This document shows, one piece after another, positions 47,946 to 60,765 of a DNA stretch of 64,000 bases (positions are counted from its first letter, which is position 1; every line of letters starts with the position of its first letter). Position numbers and translations under genes: made by a program. The notes beneath the pieces were generated by a model, which saw only the letters and a list, made by a program, of their open reading frames with translations, had not been told where the DNA came from and searched no databases. This stretch comes from Angiostrongylus vasorum (taxonomy: Eukaryota; Nematoda; Chromadorea; Rhabditida; Metastrongylidae). The DNA lies in NCBI GenBank assembly GCA_018806985.1, contig JADANN010000227.1, positions 62,001 through 126,000 of the forward strand. Reading direction: 5' to 3'.

Positions 47946-49224
47946 AGGCTAATTTCAAAAGGTTTCTTAGAGCTTAATCAATAGCAGCTTCAAATGATTT
48001 GCTACCAATTGTTTGCAAGTAGTAACTATCATGATAAGGCATAGAGAGTGCTCTCCCGGCAATGAACTTCCGTAGAAGTCACCCAGTAGCTGAATCCAGT
48101 AGACCCTTCCTAAATATTGACAGTTTTCCTCCACCGAATCACCTTTCATGGCTTTTATAATCAAAAGAAACCACGTATGTATCCCAGAAACCAACCAGCC
48201 TTAGTTTTACATCCCGCTCGTTTTGAGGTTTGCGATGGTAGATTGCCTGCCCATCAGTGAAAAGCGTTTGAATTCCAACTTATACAAGATCGCAGAAAAT
48301 TCCAATTCCAACAACAACAAATACATAAATTTGTAATCCCGAAAGACTACCTGCTAGTTACTTATGTAGTCCAAAATTCGCTTCCCAGAAGACCAATCAA
48401 CGATCGATTTCCCAGAAGAGTACTTCTTGAGAAGCCGTTGATAAAAGCAAATATTTGAGAATTGCAATGCAAACAGCAGAAAGCAAAAACACTGTCATCC
48501 GTAGAAAACAGGGCTGAATCAATTGTCATTATTACGAGGGGATTCTATCGTAAAACTTTGACGATGTTTGTTTTGTCCCCTTATTTATCTTTCCTCGATC
48601 TTTCCGTGTCCGACGTGTCCCTTGAGGAGTGAAGAAAACTCGGCGGAGATAAGCAAGTAGATGAGTTGTCATTTTGGTGTTGTCACAAGAACTATCTACA
48701 TCATCCGCAAATGTTTTTTGTACTTACAGTTTCCAGTAAAATACGAAGAAATACGAAGACTTTTAATAGGATAATGACCCACTTTTCATAAATCGTAGAT
48801 GCGTCCAAGCAAGAAAAAAGTGAAAGTGAAAGTGCAAATGAAGAAGGGAGGATGAAGAGGAGGAGAAAGAAAAAGAATATAGGAAAGAAGGAAGGAAAAG
48901 AAAAGAGGGAGAAGAGGGAGATAGGAATGACCATTCTTCACTGACACAGTCCATATCTAACTTTCAACACTAATTTGTCTTAAAAAATGTGATAAGCTGA
49001 AGTAATCTGGACAACAAGTGAAACCCAATGGAGCACTGAAAAAAAAGAATAATAATGGTAATGTCGTTAATGGTCTACAGATTAGCGCGGATAAAATTCT
49101 AGTCAAGTCGGTGTTTGACACTTTGCAAAGAATTTTCAAGAACAAGTCTTCACCATCCTTTGTTATTTCTTGAAATCAGAATAAACACCTACATGATACT
49201 TCGACATATTTAATTCTATACAAA
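47946..49224. other. unassigned, with a purine tract at 48800-48925
   Basis: The tract is almost entirely A and G on the plus strand (for example gaagaagggaggatgaagag) and creates low-complexity frames. No exon was recognised around it. Confidence 0.4.
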
Positions 49225-49505
49225 GCGCAAAAAGGATAGGGGCTTTCAGCGTTGATGCATCCATAGTGATGTTGGATGCGAAAAGCTCCATTCGTAGCAC
49301 TATAAAGGTGTTTGAGCGCATATATGATTCAAAAATCAAATGACTTTTATGGACTTTTACTTTTTTTACCTCACTTACTTTTACTGGTATCAATGAATCG
49401 AACCGGAAGAAATAAATGGCTCGGTTGCCTCGAGCAAAAGATCGAGCCTAGGATTGCGCATGTATTGAAGTGCACCTCAAACCGTTGCGCTATATGTATT
49501 CTCAA
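49225..49505 (-). mobile_element. SINE-C copy, diverged
   Basis: Reversed words ctttcagcgttgatgcatcc, aaggtgtttgagcgcatat and caaaccgttgcgctatatg, in order. Confidence 0.55.
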
Positions 49506-50054
49506 ATGAAGATAAATGTGGAAGAACTCTCAAAAAATACCGTGAGTTCAGTCATCTCGAGTCTTAACGTCAACTCATATCAGATGAATGTAAATAAATA
49601 ATATTCTTAGAGTTTTTTGAACACAGGAGGCCCATTACACCACAGGCAAAGCCGGACACCACATTTTTTTTTGCAACGAATTGAAAGTGCACCTCGGTCT
49701 GTTGAGTACTTCCCAACGACATCAGAAACGTACGAAATTGATGGAATAGCACGTTACTTTTGAAAGGAACGAGCAATGAACTTTCAGAGCATGTTCATTC
49801 GAAGACACGATTATAGTACGTTGTCAAAACAGACGGGAGTGATGATGTTAAAAGTTATCAACGAATATGAGCTCTTCAGGAGTGCAAACACCAATTGTAT
49901 AGGGAAAAATTGATCTGTTCACTCCTGTTTGAAAAAAATCAGTCAAGGGATCAAAACATGGATAGAACAAGAAAAATCGTCGCTTTTATCGGCTTCGTCA
50001 GAAGTGTGTGAAAAGACCATTTTAAGTTCGCAAAAAAGAAATTTAAGAGTGGAT
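49506..50054. other. unassigned intergenic sequence
   Basis: Nothing recognised. Confidence 0.3.
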
Positions 50055-50280
50055 TATAACCACAACTTCAACTTATTATTTACTGCCTACTCTTTTAATG
50101 GCAGGGTATATTGCGAAATATAACTTCAATGATGCTGAGATATTTGCAAAACTCCGGACCGAAGGTGTCTGCGGTGGGGAACAAACGCGGTATTGTCCTT
50201 TCCGGGAGAGTAACGCGTTCATACCACACCATAGGGGTCCTTCGTTTCGCCTGTTTCTCAGCTAGTTCTACCGATCTCTG
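50055..50280 (-). mobile_element. SINE-A copy
   Basis: Reversed words: tttactgcctactcttttaa, tgctgagatatttgcaaaac, ggtggggaacaaacgcgg and cctgtttctcagctagttct. Confidence 0.8.
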
Positions 50281-50406
50281 CCATCAGCATTCATTCGCCA
50301 GTGGGATCACCGATTATCGACAGCCATTAAGAAGTATGGTAGTCCATCAGCATTCATCCGTCAACGGAATCACCGATTATCGACAGCCGTTAAGAAGTGT
50401 GGTAGT
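50281..50406 (+). repeat. 63 bp unit in two tandem copies
   Basis: Units 50281-50343 and 50344-50406 share ccatcagcattcat and atcaccgattatcgacag. The unit's start resembles the SINE-A word gccatcagcaatcaccc, so the duplication probably arose at the edge of the adjacent SINE-A. Confidence 0.85.
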
Positions 50407-51260
50407 AAGGATTACCCCTGGAAAGCGATGTATCGTCTACAAGTATTCAGTTATGGTGGAAACTTCAGTCTGGTAACAGGTTCATGCTCCAAATTCACGA
50501 AGAAGTTTGTTTATCGATATAGTCTGTAAAATCTGAACGAGTTGTGTCGTCAGATTGGGGCTTTGTTTCTTGGGACTACTGGTAATGCTCAGTTGGGATT
50601 TAGTTGACCCAATCAACCTGGCCATCATCCAACCATCAAGGCAAATGATCGGACTACTATCCACATGGAACGGAATGAGTGTAAATGAACTTAATACTGC
50701 ATATCTTGTCCTTCTATGTCCTTCTCATAGACCTCCTACAGTACGAATTCAGCTTGATGGACTCCACTGTTAACAACTTCCAAGATAAACTTTGCAAGAG
50801 ACTTTCATCATGAGATTTCAATTTTCAACCAATGACAAGTTTTTAGACGCTGTCAGATTTCAGATAGTAAAAAAAAATTGTGGTTGAGAATCCATGTTTG
50901 TTAAATACCAAGCTTCTATTCAAAAAGCTACAGAAGAAAGCTTCAAATTAGGTACTAATATTATATGATATTGAATGACAAATGCAATTTAATTGATGAA
51001 GATGAGAAAGTTCGTGGAATACGATGGATGTTTTCAGGATTACCGATGAAATCAAGCATACGACTCCTAGTAGAGACGTAAATCTTCGAAACAAATGTTA
51101 TTCAAGGGACCGATGATGTGCACGATTTGTCGCCACGTTGCGATTGAGGAAGACGGAAAAAATTTAAAGAAAAAGTAGGAACAAATGAAGTAATGATGAT
51201 AAACATGAATGGTGCAAACTATATCCATCCAAACTATTTCAATTTACTTATTTGATACTT
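50407..51260. other. unassigned intergenic sequence
   Basis: A 60-codon minus frame (50664-50482) was considered as a retrotransposon remnant, but no diagnostic motif was seen. Confidence 0.3.
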
Positions 51261-51625
51261 GAATGCCCGTCCTCACTGGTCGTGGGGTCCCAACATAATC
51301 TCCGCTTCTCGGAGATTTGCTGGATAAGTCATTGTGGTTCCCTGGAAGCACGAGGTCAGCCTGGCCAAAGTCTACCCCCAGGTAGACTTCACAACCATAG
51401 GCAGCCCTTTGTGGATTAGAGGGAGATTTGCCACCATGCGACTTTGATACCAGAACGATGGCGGATCCATCCTGGTATTGGTTTACTATTAGCTAAACTT
51501 CCTGACGGAAATGCCGGACTCCTTCTCAGCTTGGGAGACGCTGCCGTGGGATGAATGCCCCAGTGTACATCGCAGTCCGACACGCAGGAACACCTCCCAG
51601 CCACGATGAGGCGGTAAACCATTGC
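51261..51625 (-). mobile_element. Repeat D copy
   Basis: Reversed D words: gcccgtcctcactggtcgtg, ggaaatgccggactccttct, gtgtacatcgcagtccgaca and ccacgatgaggcggtaaacc. Confidence 0.75.
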
Positions 51626-53625
51626 GTGGCTAGAAACTATTTCAATTTATGATGTGTAAAAACCTATAGAATTGTCTTCTACATTTATACACGTTCAAAT
51701 CCATTGTTTGATTTACTTTGTAGATCGATATTCAAACGAAACAATTAAAAATCCATTACGAGACTAAGAGTCACTCACGCTGTGGAATCCATGACGTCTA
51801 CAAATTCTCTACAGTGTCTGAAACGTAACCAGTTCATCCGCTTCACTAATGTATGTCATCCAATGGCTGGGAATAAGAAGAAGATTAAGTTCAGTGTCGT
51901 TTCAATCTACCCAAGAAGGACAATGTCTGTACTTCATTTTTTGGAACATAACGCTTATTTCTGAACACTTACGATCAGAGAAAAGTTCGTAGAGTCGGAT
52001 TTCTTACCAACCCCTATATATACAATTCAATGCAAATCTGCTCTATATCAACTTTAACGACGGAAATCGAATCATGTTGATTCAGATCTAAATGAACTGA
52101 CATCGGAGTGGTCGGGGTGAGTCGGACATGTGTATCCTGTCCCAACAGACTGAAATCGAGCATTTTATTGTTCTTTTTATACATCACCGAACAATTGAAA
52201 ATGGAACGTGCGGTGTAATGGATTATTCCAATTGTTTGTTTCGTTGTTATACAACGACAAAGAAGGAAATGAGAGCGATAGCGTTTTATGGAAACTCTAG
52301 AGACTACCGAAAAGGATACTCGAAGTCTACTTTTTAAGAGTCTAAGTACTAAGTAAACTGCGAGCACTTGGATGGTAGTGGGAAAAGAGACAGTGAAGAT
52401 TGTTCTCGATTTCAAAATTGAATATCGACGGTCGAGTATATCCATACTGTCTGGATTTGAAACCTGTTCCGGTGGCTTGCTTTTTCCCAAGATGGCATTT
52501 TGCCTCCCTAGGCTCGTTCATCATTTTACATCTGGAATAATACCACAAAGCCACTTATTGAAAATTCAGGTGAGGCCGTCTTGCTCTATAAGGGAATGAG
52601 AGGCTGTGCGGAGAATCGGTGTCTATCGGTGGCGCTTAGTCTAAAAGCCATTTCGACGCATAACACTCAAAAAGACTAAAGTAATATCTCGAAAAATGAG
52701 ACCTTTCAATCATTCCAAATTTAGAAAACTTTAGTACTTCCTACTACTAAAACGCCGTAGAAGAAAATCGAGCATGTTTATGACAGCGCTTCGTTAATGG
52801 AGACATTCATCCACACAGACGAAGTTCTGACTCAGTTCTTATAAAAAACCAGTCACAGTTTTTCCAACAACAAGCAGAGTTTGCCGTTAGGCGATATTTT
52901 GTGAAGCTGGCGGCACTTTTTGAAATAGTTCTGCCTTATTTTCAATGCTATGGTAGCTCCCTCTAGAAGATCCGACTTGACACGAGAACGAAGAATCAAC
53001 ATCGTAAAAAACAATTACTGTGGACATCCGATTCGATTCACTGCGTTTATGAAGATGGTGAAAGCGTAGAGACGTTAGTAAGAACAGGGATTTATAGCAA
53101 CGGCTTACGTCTAAGGCAAGATGGAAGTTTAGAGTCATTGTAAACCGACTTGACTTTAATTTGACCTCGGAACAAACGATCAATGTGCCTTGTTTCATTG
53201 ATAAGCTAACACTAGGTTGTTAGAATTACAAATTTACCTGCAAAGTTGCAAAGTTCAATGTTACTTCATAAAGCTATCAAGTAGAAGAAGTGCAACGTAG
53301 TAACATGATGTTGTTGAACTTCATCAACACCAGAGAAATACTACCGTAGGACTTAGAATGCGGCTAGATGAAGGTAATGAGTGTCGGAAAAATGACTTCT
53401 ATGGAAGACAACGTTGTTCATCACATACAATTCATGTTCAATGAGCCGGGCATAGACCGAATGATCCTAATCAGAGCTAACAACAAAGTAATCGCTGAGT
53501 ATAAGGGGAATACGTGTGATGCGAAAGCATAAAACTAACACAAAGAATTGTTAAGGAAAAGAAAACATCAAGACCTTCAGCTCTTTGCCAGTTGATATGA
53601 TATAACTGGTACTGTTCAGTTAGCA
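51626..53625. other. unassigned, long minus frame 52490-52014
   Basis: The 158-codon frame has no recognised domain and no supporting splice structure. Nothing else is identifiable in this 2 kb. Confidence 0.3.
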
Positions 53626-53830
53626 AATCCTTCAACGTGTAGCACAGTGGTTAAGGTTGCCCTGCAATTCACAAGGTTCGACTACATGCCGTATGCTGAT
53701 CGACTCTTCCATCAATTCGTTGTCAATAAATTGGTGCCAAACTTGCATGGGAGGTTGAAAAACATTAACTTCTGTATATAGGTAGGCCTAGGCAAGTTAT
53801 TGTGAAGGCTAAACATGAAGCCTAATAAGG
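53626..53830 (+). mobile_element. SINE-C-like copy, 3' part decayed
   Basis: gtgtagcacagtggttaagg, ccctgcaattcacaaggttc and aaattggtgccaaacttgca fit the head and shared module of C. Confidence 0.55.
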
Positions 53831-55489
53831 TCGAACATATCATGTTATCATTTCTTCATGAGAAAAAGCTCTCTCGGCAATCAGGACGCGCTTTCAGACG
53901 CATTCTTCTAAAAAGAAAAGATCATCGTTAGCCCTGAAGGGCAAAAAATTGTTAGCAAACCTACAGACCGATTTGAGGTTCGCGTGATGCGAAAGGGTTT
54001 TAGAGCCACTGTTGCCGTCGAATAAAGTCGTAAAATCACAGACATAAGACAAAGATGGACAATAACAATAACAACATGGGTTTTGGCCAAGTATAGAAGC
54101 GTTAAGATGATCTGACTTGGCAAAACATTCAGAAGTTCTCCGTACTAGTCAAATTACGTCTGAATACATCAGAAAATATTGTTGTACTGATCACTAAACA
54201 GAACGCACTCTTGTGACTAAGTTCATTTTAGCAACGTCTTTGCGAAGTGGAGCAAATTTTCGAGAAGTCGTCCAGCAATTCAATTATAGGATGGCGACAT
54301 TATCGAAGAGCAGAAGTGGTAAAGCGGTTGTCGAGGGACAGCACTCTAAGAAAGTTCAATAGCGTTATAGTCTACAAACCTTGTACTACTAGTTAAATTT
54401 GTTAAGTAAAAGAATAATTTGTAAACGAACTAATGACAATGGCCAACTGAATGCAGTCCTAGAAAGAATATCAGAATAAAATGAAGTCGTTTCGGTGAGG
54501 ATTCGTATGCTAAACGAGATGAGATGCTAAACGACTAAGCCGTACGTCACAAGTGAAAGTGCTTGGCGATAGTCGGCGAAGGGCGTCGACCGACGACGTC
54601 ATAACTTTGGAGCGAGTTTCCAACGATACACAAGTAGTGTTTGCGTGATGCTAAGAATAGAAGCTTCTCAGCTAGTTCGTTCTTTTGTTTGTAAAAAGTG
54701 CGTCAGCTATTCTTTTTGTGTGTCTACGACAATTACTTGAAGTCATACTAGTAAGAAGAATCAATTATTGCGGTTATATTTCATAAAAGTCGCTGCAAAG
54801 ACAAGGAACGAGTCCTAGAAAGAAACATTCAAGGATCATTCCAGGTAAGCCGGAGATTTACAAGGCATTTGATTAGTCGCGTGTAGCACGACAAGAAGTA
54901 AACGATTTGAATCAACAGTAGAAGAATTGAGTTATTCATTGATTACGACCTACTTTGGCATGCATGAGCCAGATTCTCATTTAGCACTACCAGGTCTTTC
55001 CATCAATTCTAGACACTATTTTTCGCTCTACACTCACTTCTCACTCATTGCTTTTTCTGGAACGATAAGAACTCACTCCGAAGAGCTTAAAGAATTCTTA
55101 GACTTTGTAAGTGCAGAAAAAAATCCATAAATGTAACCAAAAACACTGAACTAGCCCTGAATGAAGAAACACGAAAGGGGTACGTGCATTCTCATGAAGT
55201 TGTTGAGCTACGGAAAACATGAGGACAGCGTTGCTGAAACGATAAACAACTCGAGAAACAAGACAAAGACGTGCTCAGTACTCGAATATCCGGATAAAGT
55301 CAGCTGAACCGGCACTATTCTAACAACAAGAAAAAGTGCAAAGCGTGTAGATGTAGTGAAATATTTAGATTCTTAGATTAGGACCATATAATACTTCATG
55401 GATCCGATATTCGAGTAGCTCGAGTTCACACCAGTAAAGTCTCACAGCACAGAGTCCTACATGAGCAACAAATGCATGTGGGAGGTTCA
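53831..55489. other. unassigned intergenic sequence
   Basis: No exon or repeat recognised. The small plus frame 54927-55130 lacks motifs. Confidence 0.3.
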
Positions 55490-56180
55490 GAATCTGGGAT
55501 ATGGAGCGAGATCACACGTGATCACAAAGCACTCCTCCATGAGGATTACTTTTCGGATTTTTTGGAGTTTATCTAAAGCGCCTCAAGACTTACGCGCTGA
55601 GGTTTTAGACGCCTCTTCGAGGAGTGTGCGTTCTACTTCAAAATCTTCTCGGCTATGTTTCTGTGTTCTATGTGCGCTTCGTGGAGTATTTCGTTTCAAT
55701 TTAGATTTACCGACTAGGTGTTTTTTTCTACGGACACAGAGTGGTTCACTTGTTTCGCCAACGTATTCTTCCACACACGCTTTACAGGAGATTCGACACA
55801 TCGTGCCCGAACTCATACAATCATTGGCTCTCCCATTAGGGCAAATTATGTAGTTGCGCTTTTCACTTAGACGGTCATACAAACGGTTACCAACTAGCTG
55901 GCGTCTTACAGTGTTCGCTGGTGTTTCAGTCACCAACTTGACGAAAAACGAGTCATTTTTAAGCAACGTTTTATGGCTGTACTTATTTCGTTTGAAAAAA
56001 GGGCAGGATAGACGGGACCCTATTTTCACTAGACTTCTCATTTTGGAGCGTGTTTTTCTCGCTAAACCTATTGCGAGTAGCTACCGCCGCTACGTAGCCA
56101 TTGGAAACGACTATTTTCCGCGCCAAATCCAGAGATTCCTCCTTCTGCTCCCTTCCTGCACACACACACTAGCTTCTGTC
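55490..56180 (-). pseudogene. PLE C-terminal fragment with GIY-YIG endonuclease
   Basis: Minus strand in order: CAGREQKEESLDLARKIVVS, VRRQLVGNRLYDRLSEKRN, YIICPNGRANDCMSSGTM, RISCKACVEEYVGETSEPLC and EDFEVERTLLEEASK, then ECFVITCDLAPYPRF-like end text. A frameshift separates the first part from the rest. It corresponds to the last quarter of the PLE at 28894-31904 and is a different, diverged copy. Confidence 0.8.
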
Positions 56181-56189
56181 CGACAACCC

Positions 56190-56520
56190 ATGGTTCTCGC
56201 AACCTGGAAGATGATTACATTGGCGGACGAATATACTATCGAAACGTGTAGACCAGTGTGCGTCTATATGAAAGAACATCTTGTCGATAAATATGAAGTC
56301 AAACCAAATATTCCACTAGGCGCACACAGGAAAAAAGAAACATTAAGGAGGAGATTTTGAACTAGAAGTCATAATCCTCGCTTAGGAATCTAAAATTCTA
56401 GCGAGTAAAAGACTTGAAATGTGTTGGGTAAACCCCAAATATCCAGTGATGAACCGCAAGGAGAAGTGTCTCGTGATCACGTATGATCTCGCGGCATATC
56501 CCAGATCGTTTCTTTCATTT
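56190..56520 (+). pseudogene. PLE GIY-YIG fragment, head-to-head with the previous copy
   Basis: Plus strand DEYTIETCRPVCVYMKEHLV, DKYEVKPNIPLGAHRKKE and, after frame breaks, NPKYPVMNRKEKCLVITYDL. The first segment matches the YVGETG-type nuclease core, with the GIY-YIG residues changed. It reads away from the minus-strand fragment next to it. Confidence 0.72.
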
Positions 56521-56675
56521 GAACATAGTAATTTGAGGACTTAAGAACAGGAAAAAGGTGGCTGCTTAAGAAAATCTGTTCACTACGTGAATAAAGATCT
56601 ATGCATCAAGTTTTGTCCGCTGATGTTATTATAGTGTTCGACTGGAGGGTAAGCGTGCCTATATCACTTTTGTGG

Positions 56676-57113
56676 GCTCTGAAGAAGACGAAACTGCGTT
56701 AGCCATCATTGTTTCGAGTAAACCTGATTTTAGCAATCACGTGTTTGTTCATCAAGAAAACAGTTTACTATCCATTTCTATCTACCTTATTATCTATCAC
56801 TATTTACCAACTAGCGCTACTCCTAAAATCACGTTGTTGTTGACAGCGCACTAAACGACAATGATCAAGTTTTTTTTCATTTTGATTTGGTCTTCAATGG
56901 TCTTGCATTCTCTTCAAAGCCATTCGTTTTCGGCTAGTATTTACCTCACATCACCAGTGTTCGATTTTATGAAGGCTATGCCATTAAGAAGAGGAAGACG
57001 CTACAGATGATGGCCATTGACCACCATGTTGTCGCAATCTCACTTTCAATGGGATCCTGTACTTTCTCCCAACTTCAATGAGTTCCATTATCGCTTGAGA
57101 TCTTGAGACCGTC

Positions 57114-57116
<3 letters not shown>
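56676..57116. other. PLE-associated hairpin motif, then unassigned sequence
   Basis: ggctctgaagaagacgaaac at 56676-56695 is a degraded form of the CTGAGGA motif downstream of the PLE fragment. The remainder shows nothing recognised. Confidence 0.35.

Positions 57117-57170
<54 letters not shown>
57117..57170 (+). repeat. (TG)27 microsatellite
   Basis: Uninterrupted TG dinucleotide for 54 bp. Confidence 0.98.
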
Positions 57171-57171
<1 letters not shown>

Positions 57172-57695
57172 TGCAGAGCTTTGCATATTCGGACTAAATA
57201 CGAATATTACGCGTGACTCCCGGGCTTCACGTTAATGTGATACTTCAAACTTTCTGGAAACAAATATTTTATGGTGACTATGAAAATGCAGAGATGTTGA
57301 GTGAACTAATCTCATTCGTCATCGATGTTTTTTACGAAAGCTTCATTCCAAAGTAGGCTTCAGAACGAGATGTATCCTAATATGACCTATTTTTTAATGA
57401 TGTCTTCCATAGGAAGATTCTCACGCTCAACGTACAAAAGAAGGTACATCATTCGAGTAGTACTCCACTCCACTAGATTCTACTGGATGCGACGACGAAG
57501 ACGCACATCGCCATGACAACTGCCTGTGGACGACTGACTCAAATTAATGCGGCTATGAAGAATTCAAAAGCCTCGGAATGTTATCGAAATAAAACTCTTA
57601 TGCCTGGTCCTGTGTTAGCAATAATAACAAAGGAAAACTCTGTTTGTTTAAAACAGGGTTTTTTGTAACTTTTAGTAGCCATGAATAACCTTGGA
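57171..57695. other. unassigned intergenic sequence
   Basis: Nothing recognised. Confidence 0.3.
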
Positions 57696-57985
57696 CCCGT
57701 GTAGCGTCTTGGCTAGATGTGCACACTAAGATGCACACGTGGACCTTGATTCGATCCTGCGCCAAAGGCTCACTAAACCTTCCTTTCCTCCGGGACCAAT
57801 AAAATGATATTAGAATTGTCTAGGAGAATATCGGCACTGAACTGATACTGGTAAGTCGACCGCAAATCACTCTATACACCACATATGCATTCAGTCACCT
57901 CTAACGATGCTCAATGAAGTCGAATGCACGGCGCATCCCTTAGCGATTAATCAAGCCAAACGCCTTATCCTCAGTCGTTTTCTAT
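57696..57985 (+). mobile_element. SINE-C copy
   Basis: Head with cacgtggaccttgattcgat, module cctttcctccgggacc, then the C tail atatgcattcagtcacctct and cgaatgcacggcgcatccct. Confidence 0.78.
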
Positions 57986-58655
57986 GAATTATCATTTTTC
58001 ATTCTTTTCCAGTCCATAAAGCTTTTCACCTTTCTATTGTGGCCATATGGATTTGAGTGCTTGAGAAAGTGAAGCCTTCCTTTAGATCATTATGATGCTA
58101 GGTGTTGTGAACTCACATCGCTTTCACCGTCATTTGAGAAACTTTAATAGCCTGCAATGGTTCTAAGATCATAGCAGCCTTTTCATACTCACTCTAGCCA
58201 GTGCTGGCGTTAACGGAACAAATTTTTTTTAGTGTTTAGTGCTTTTGGCAAAGATTCTTCATGTGTAGCTTGCAAGGCTCTGTATTGAATATATTGCCAA
58301 GCAATGCGCAGATCATGCCCAGAGTAGACGTAGAGATTACCTCCTAGAGGTTCTTCGGCATCAATTCTTATGTACATTTTCAGTTCCTCGATTGTGGGCT
58401 TCTCGTTGAAACTGCGTGAAGCACAATCGTCATATATACAGGCTTATCTGTGCATACATACATCAATATGTGTACGTACATGCAAATCGTATTCCCTGTC
58501 AGCTACCTAGGGTGTGCACTATGGGTCTTCCAGTGAGGAAGATAGTTAATGCATTGTTGGTAAGTGCTGTAGTTATAATTCTAAACTGATGTCAATTTAC
58601 AATCCTTTGATCTCAGCCCATAGTAAACAGTACGAATCGAAATAAAGTCACGATA
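57986..58655. other. unassigned intergenic sequence
   Basis: Nothing recognised. Confidence 0.3.
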
Positions 58656-58760
58656 ATCTACACATCATGTGTAGAACAATGGTTAGAGGTGCCCTACAAT
58701 ACTTATGTGCTTGATGGTTCAACCCCACGATTATCCAAACAAGACCCTCATCTCTCTTCT
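58656..58760 (+). mobile_element. SINE-C head fragment
   Basis: tagaacaatggttagaggtg, ccctacaatacttatgtgc and gatggttcaaccccacg form a recognisable tRNA-like head; the body is missing. Confidence 0.5.
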
Positions 58761-59230
58761 CAGGAAGAAGTTTCCTTCGTATAAACAATCGTTTTTTGAA
58801 GCAGCACTGGCTCCTGCATTTGTTTGGCGCTTCTTCCTTGCCGGATTTTTAGGCACGACGTCGCAGTTCTCGTAAGTTAATTTTTTGTCGTGTTCAAATA
58901 AGAATCGCGTTCCATTGTTGACTAGAAAAGTGGCAAAATAGACTTCAAAATGAAGAGGAGTTCGTTTTTTGAGTACTTCGTTTGTTCCAAACTAGTTGTA
59001 CTTTTTTTCGTTCTTAAAACTTGGTCAGTCGCTTTTAAAATGGCGTTGCTCTTCCGTTTTGTTCTTTCATGAGCACTTAAACCGTTTCGTGTGGGGATCT
59101 GACCCAAGTCCCACCCTAAAGCGGTGATGGTCGATGACAATGCGTTCTCCTCGACTCGTTTCCACATAATTCAGCAACGCCGTGGCTATCATATAGCACA
59201 TCTGAAGCCAGCACTGTCTTACAAAGGACA
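58761..59230. other. unassigned, 81-codon minus frame
   Basis: The frame 59167-58922 is lysine- and serine-rich near its end and matches no family I know. Confidence 0.25.
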
Positions 59231-59510
59231 AAGAATGAAGCGTTCAGCGTTGATCAATCCTTGAAGAATGCGCAATGAACTCTGTTTAATTCAGCACCGT
59301 AGAAGTGCAGTAAATGCATATATGGTCTATACGTGCGGTGGCCTGGCGATATAACAAGTTAGTGCTACAGTCTTCCCAGAAATCTCTGAGTTCAAACTGT
59401 CGACACCATATAGATGGAAGACTTGGTGATTATAGAGCACGGGACCGAACCAACGACCATATATAGATTGTAGAGCAGCTCTGATCACTTAGCTATACGT
59501 GCACACATAG
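59231..59510 (-). mobile_element. SINE-C copy, diverged
   Basis: Reversed words gcgttgatcaatccttgaag, gtaaatgcatatatggtcta, cccagaaatctctgagttc and tagatggaagacttggtgat. Confidence 0.65.
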
Positions 59511-59857
59511 TTGTCTCATAGTTCGTAACATCTCTGCCTAAACGTAGAGTTGATCTTATCGGTGTTTTGTGTGACTTAACGTCTAAATTCGTAGCAGTTA
59601 AGAAGACGAAGCCCCGTATTTCTTTGTTTTTCCACCTACATTTGGATGTTTCGGATACAACTTTTAATAAAGGAAGAATACCAATGTAGGGATAAAGTAT
59701 ATCAGCAAGATAAAGTAACATCATTTTTCCTACAATCTTTTTTATTGGCTGATATATTAAAGAACCCTTCACTGTGTTCTCATGCAGAACTCATCATAAG
59801 TGGACTTCGATGCCGTCGATTTAGAATATCCACTAGTTTAAATGCTGTTAAAAACCA

Positions 59858-59944
59858 CACTATTATTATTATTGTTGGTTTTATAATTATTGCTGTCATT
59901 ATCATCGTTACCATTATTACTATTATTATTGTTATTATTATTGG
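59858..59944 (+). repeat. imperfect (ATT)n low-complexity tract
   Basis: Repeated attattatt with interruptions directly upstream of a SINE-A copy. A second tract, (TTA)n, lies at 60166-60194 just after the same copy. Confidence 0.9.
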
Positions 59945-60165
59945 CACTGGTCGATAGAACTAGCTGAGAGACAGCAGAAACGAAGGACCAGCATAGTGTA
60001 ATGGTGAACGCGTTAGCCTACGGAGAGCGCAATAGAGCGTTCGTTCCCCACCTTGCACCAGACACTTGCAGTTCGGAGTTTTGCGATTATCTCAACACCA
60101 TTGTGGTTGTATTTCGCATAATACCCTGCCATAGACAAATCTTAGTAGGCAGCAAACAAAAAGTT
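59945..60165 (+). mobile_element. SINE-A copy with a well-preserved promoter
   Basis: gtgtaatggtgaacgcgtta (A-box region) and gcgttcgttccccacc (B box) follow gaactagctgagagacagc. The 3' part has gttttgcgattatctcaaca. It sits between two A/T trinucleotide tracts. Confidence 0.82.
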
Positions 60166-60194
60166 ATTCTTATTATTATTATTATTATTATTAC

Positions 60195-60765
60195 TGATAT
60201 CAAAGTCAGTTCGAAGACTCATCTTGTGCTTAAAAAGACTGGTTACTTTCAAGAACCACTTGAAAAGTCTCACATTTGAGAACAAACTATGCTATCAACA
60301 TTTTGATGTCGGACAAGGGGAAAGGTTTTTCTAAAGTAATTTTTACTGAAAACATAGTATTATGTGTAGAAGTTCCCGTTTAAAATTGTGTCTATAAATG
60401 AGCTTGCGTGGTCTCAGAAAGAGTTCCGATACAATTATAGAAGTGGTGGTGGCGGCAAAAGCAGCCTATCCAGATATTGAAATGAGCGCAAACGCTAAGG
60501 AAGCAGAAAACACGTCAGAGTGAACTTTGATTGTTCTTCTAGCCATTCAACATAGACAAAAATGTATCGAATCGAATATTCAGCAGCGACTGTGGACCAT
60601 CTAATGAGAAGGAAAGCCAACGTGCTGACTAAGAAACACAACTGTGATTGAAATGAACTAACTAAAAGTGTCGAAGTGAAGACATCATGGACGTAGAGAA
60701 TATGAGAATGATGAGTCAGTTCATTTGAGTTGAACAAAAAACAGGATTTGCCAAAGGATAAAGCG
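60195..60765. other. unassigned intergenic sequence
   Basis: Nothing recognised. Confidence 0.3.

Noticed and set aside
48800..48925. Lysine/glutamate-rich coding tract
   Set aside because: It is a low-complexity purine tract; the frames on both strands are compositional.
52014..52490. Longest unexplained minus-strand frame (158 codons)
   Set aside because: No recognised domain, no splice or start context, and composition like its surroundings. Frames of this length can arise by chance in 64 kb.
59858..60195. CRISPR-like or satellite array
   Set aside because: The trinucleotide runs are simple microsatellites around a SINE; there are no spaced repeats, and the genome is eukaryotic.
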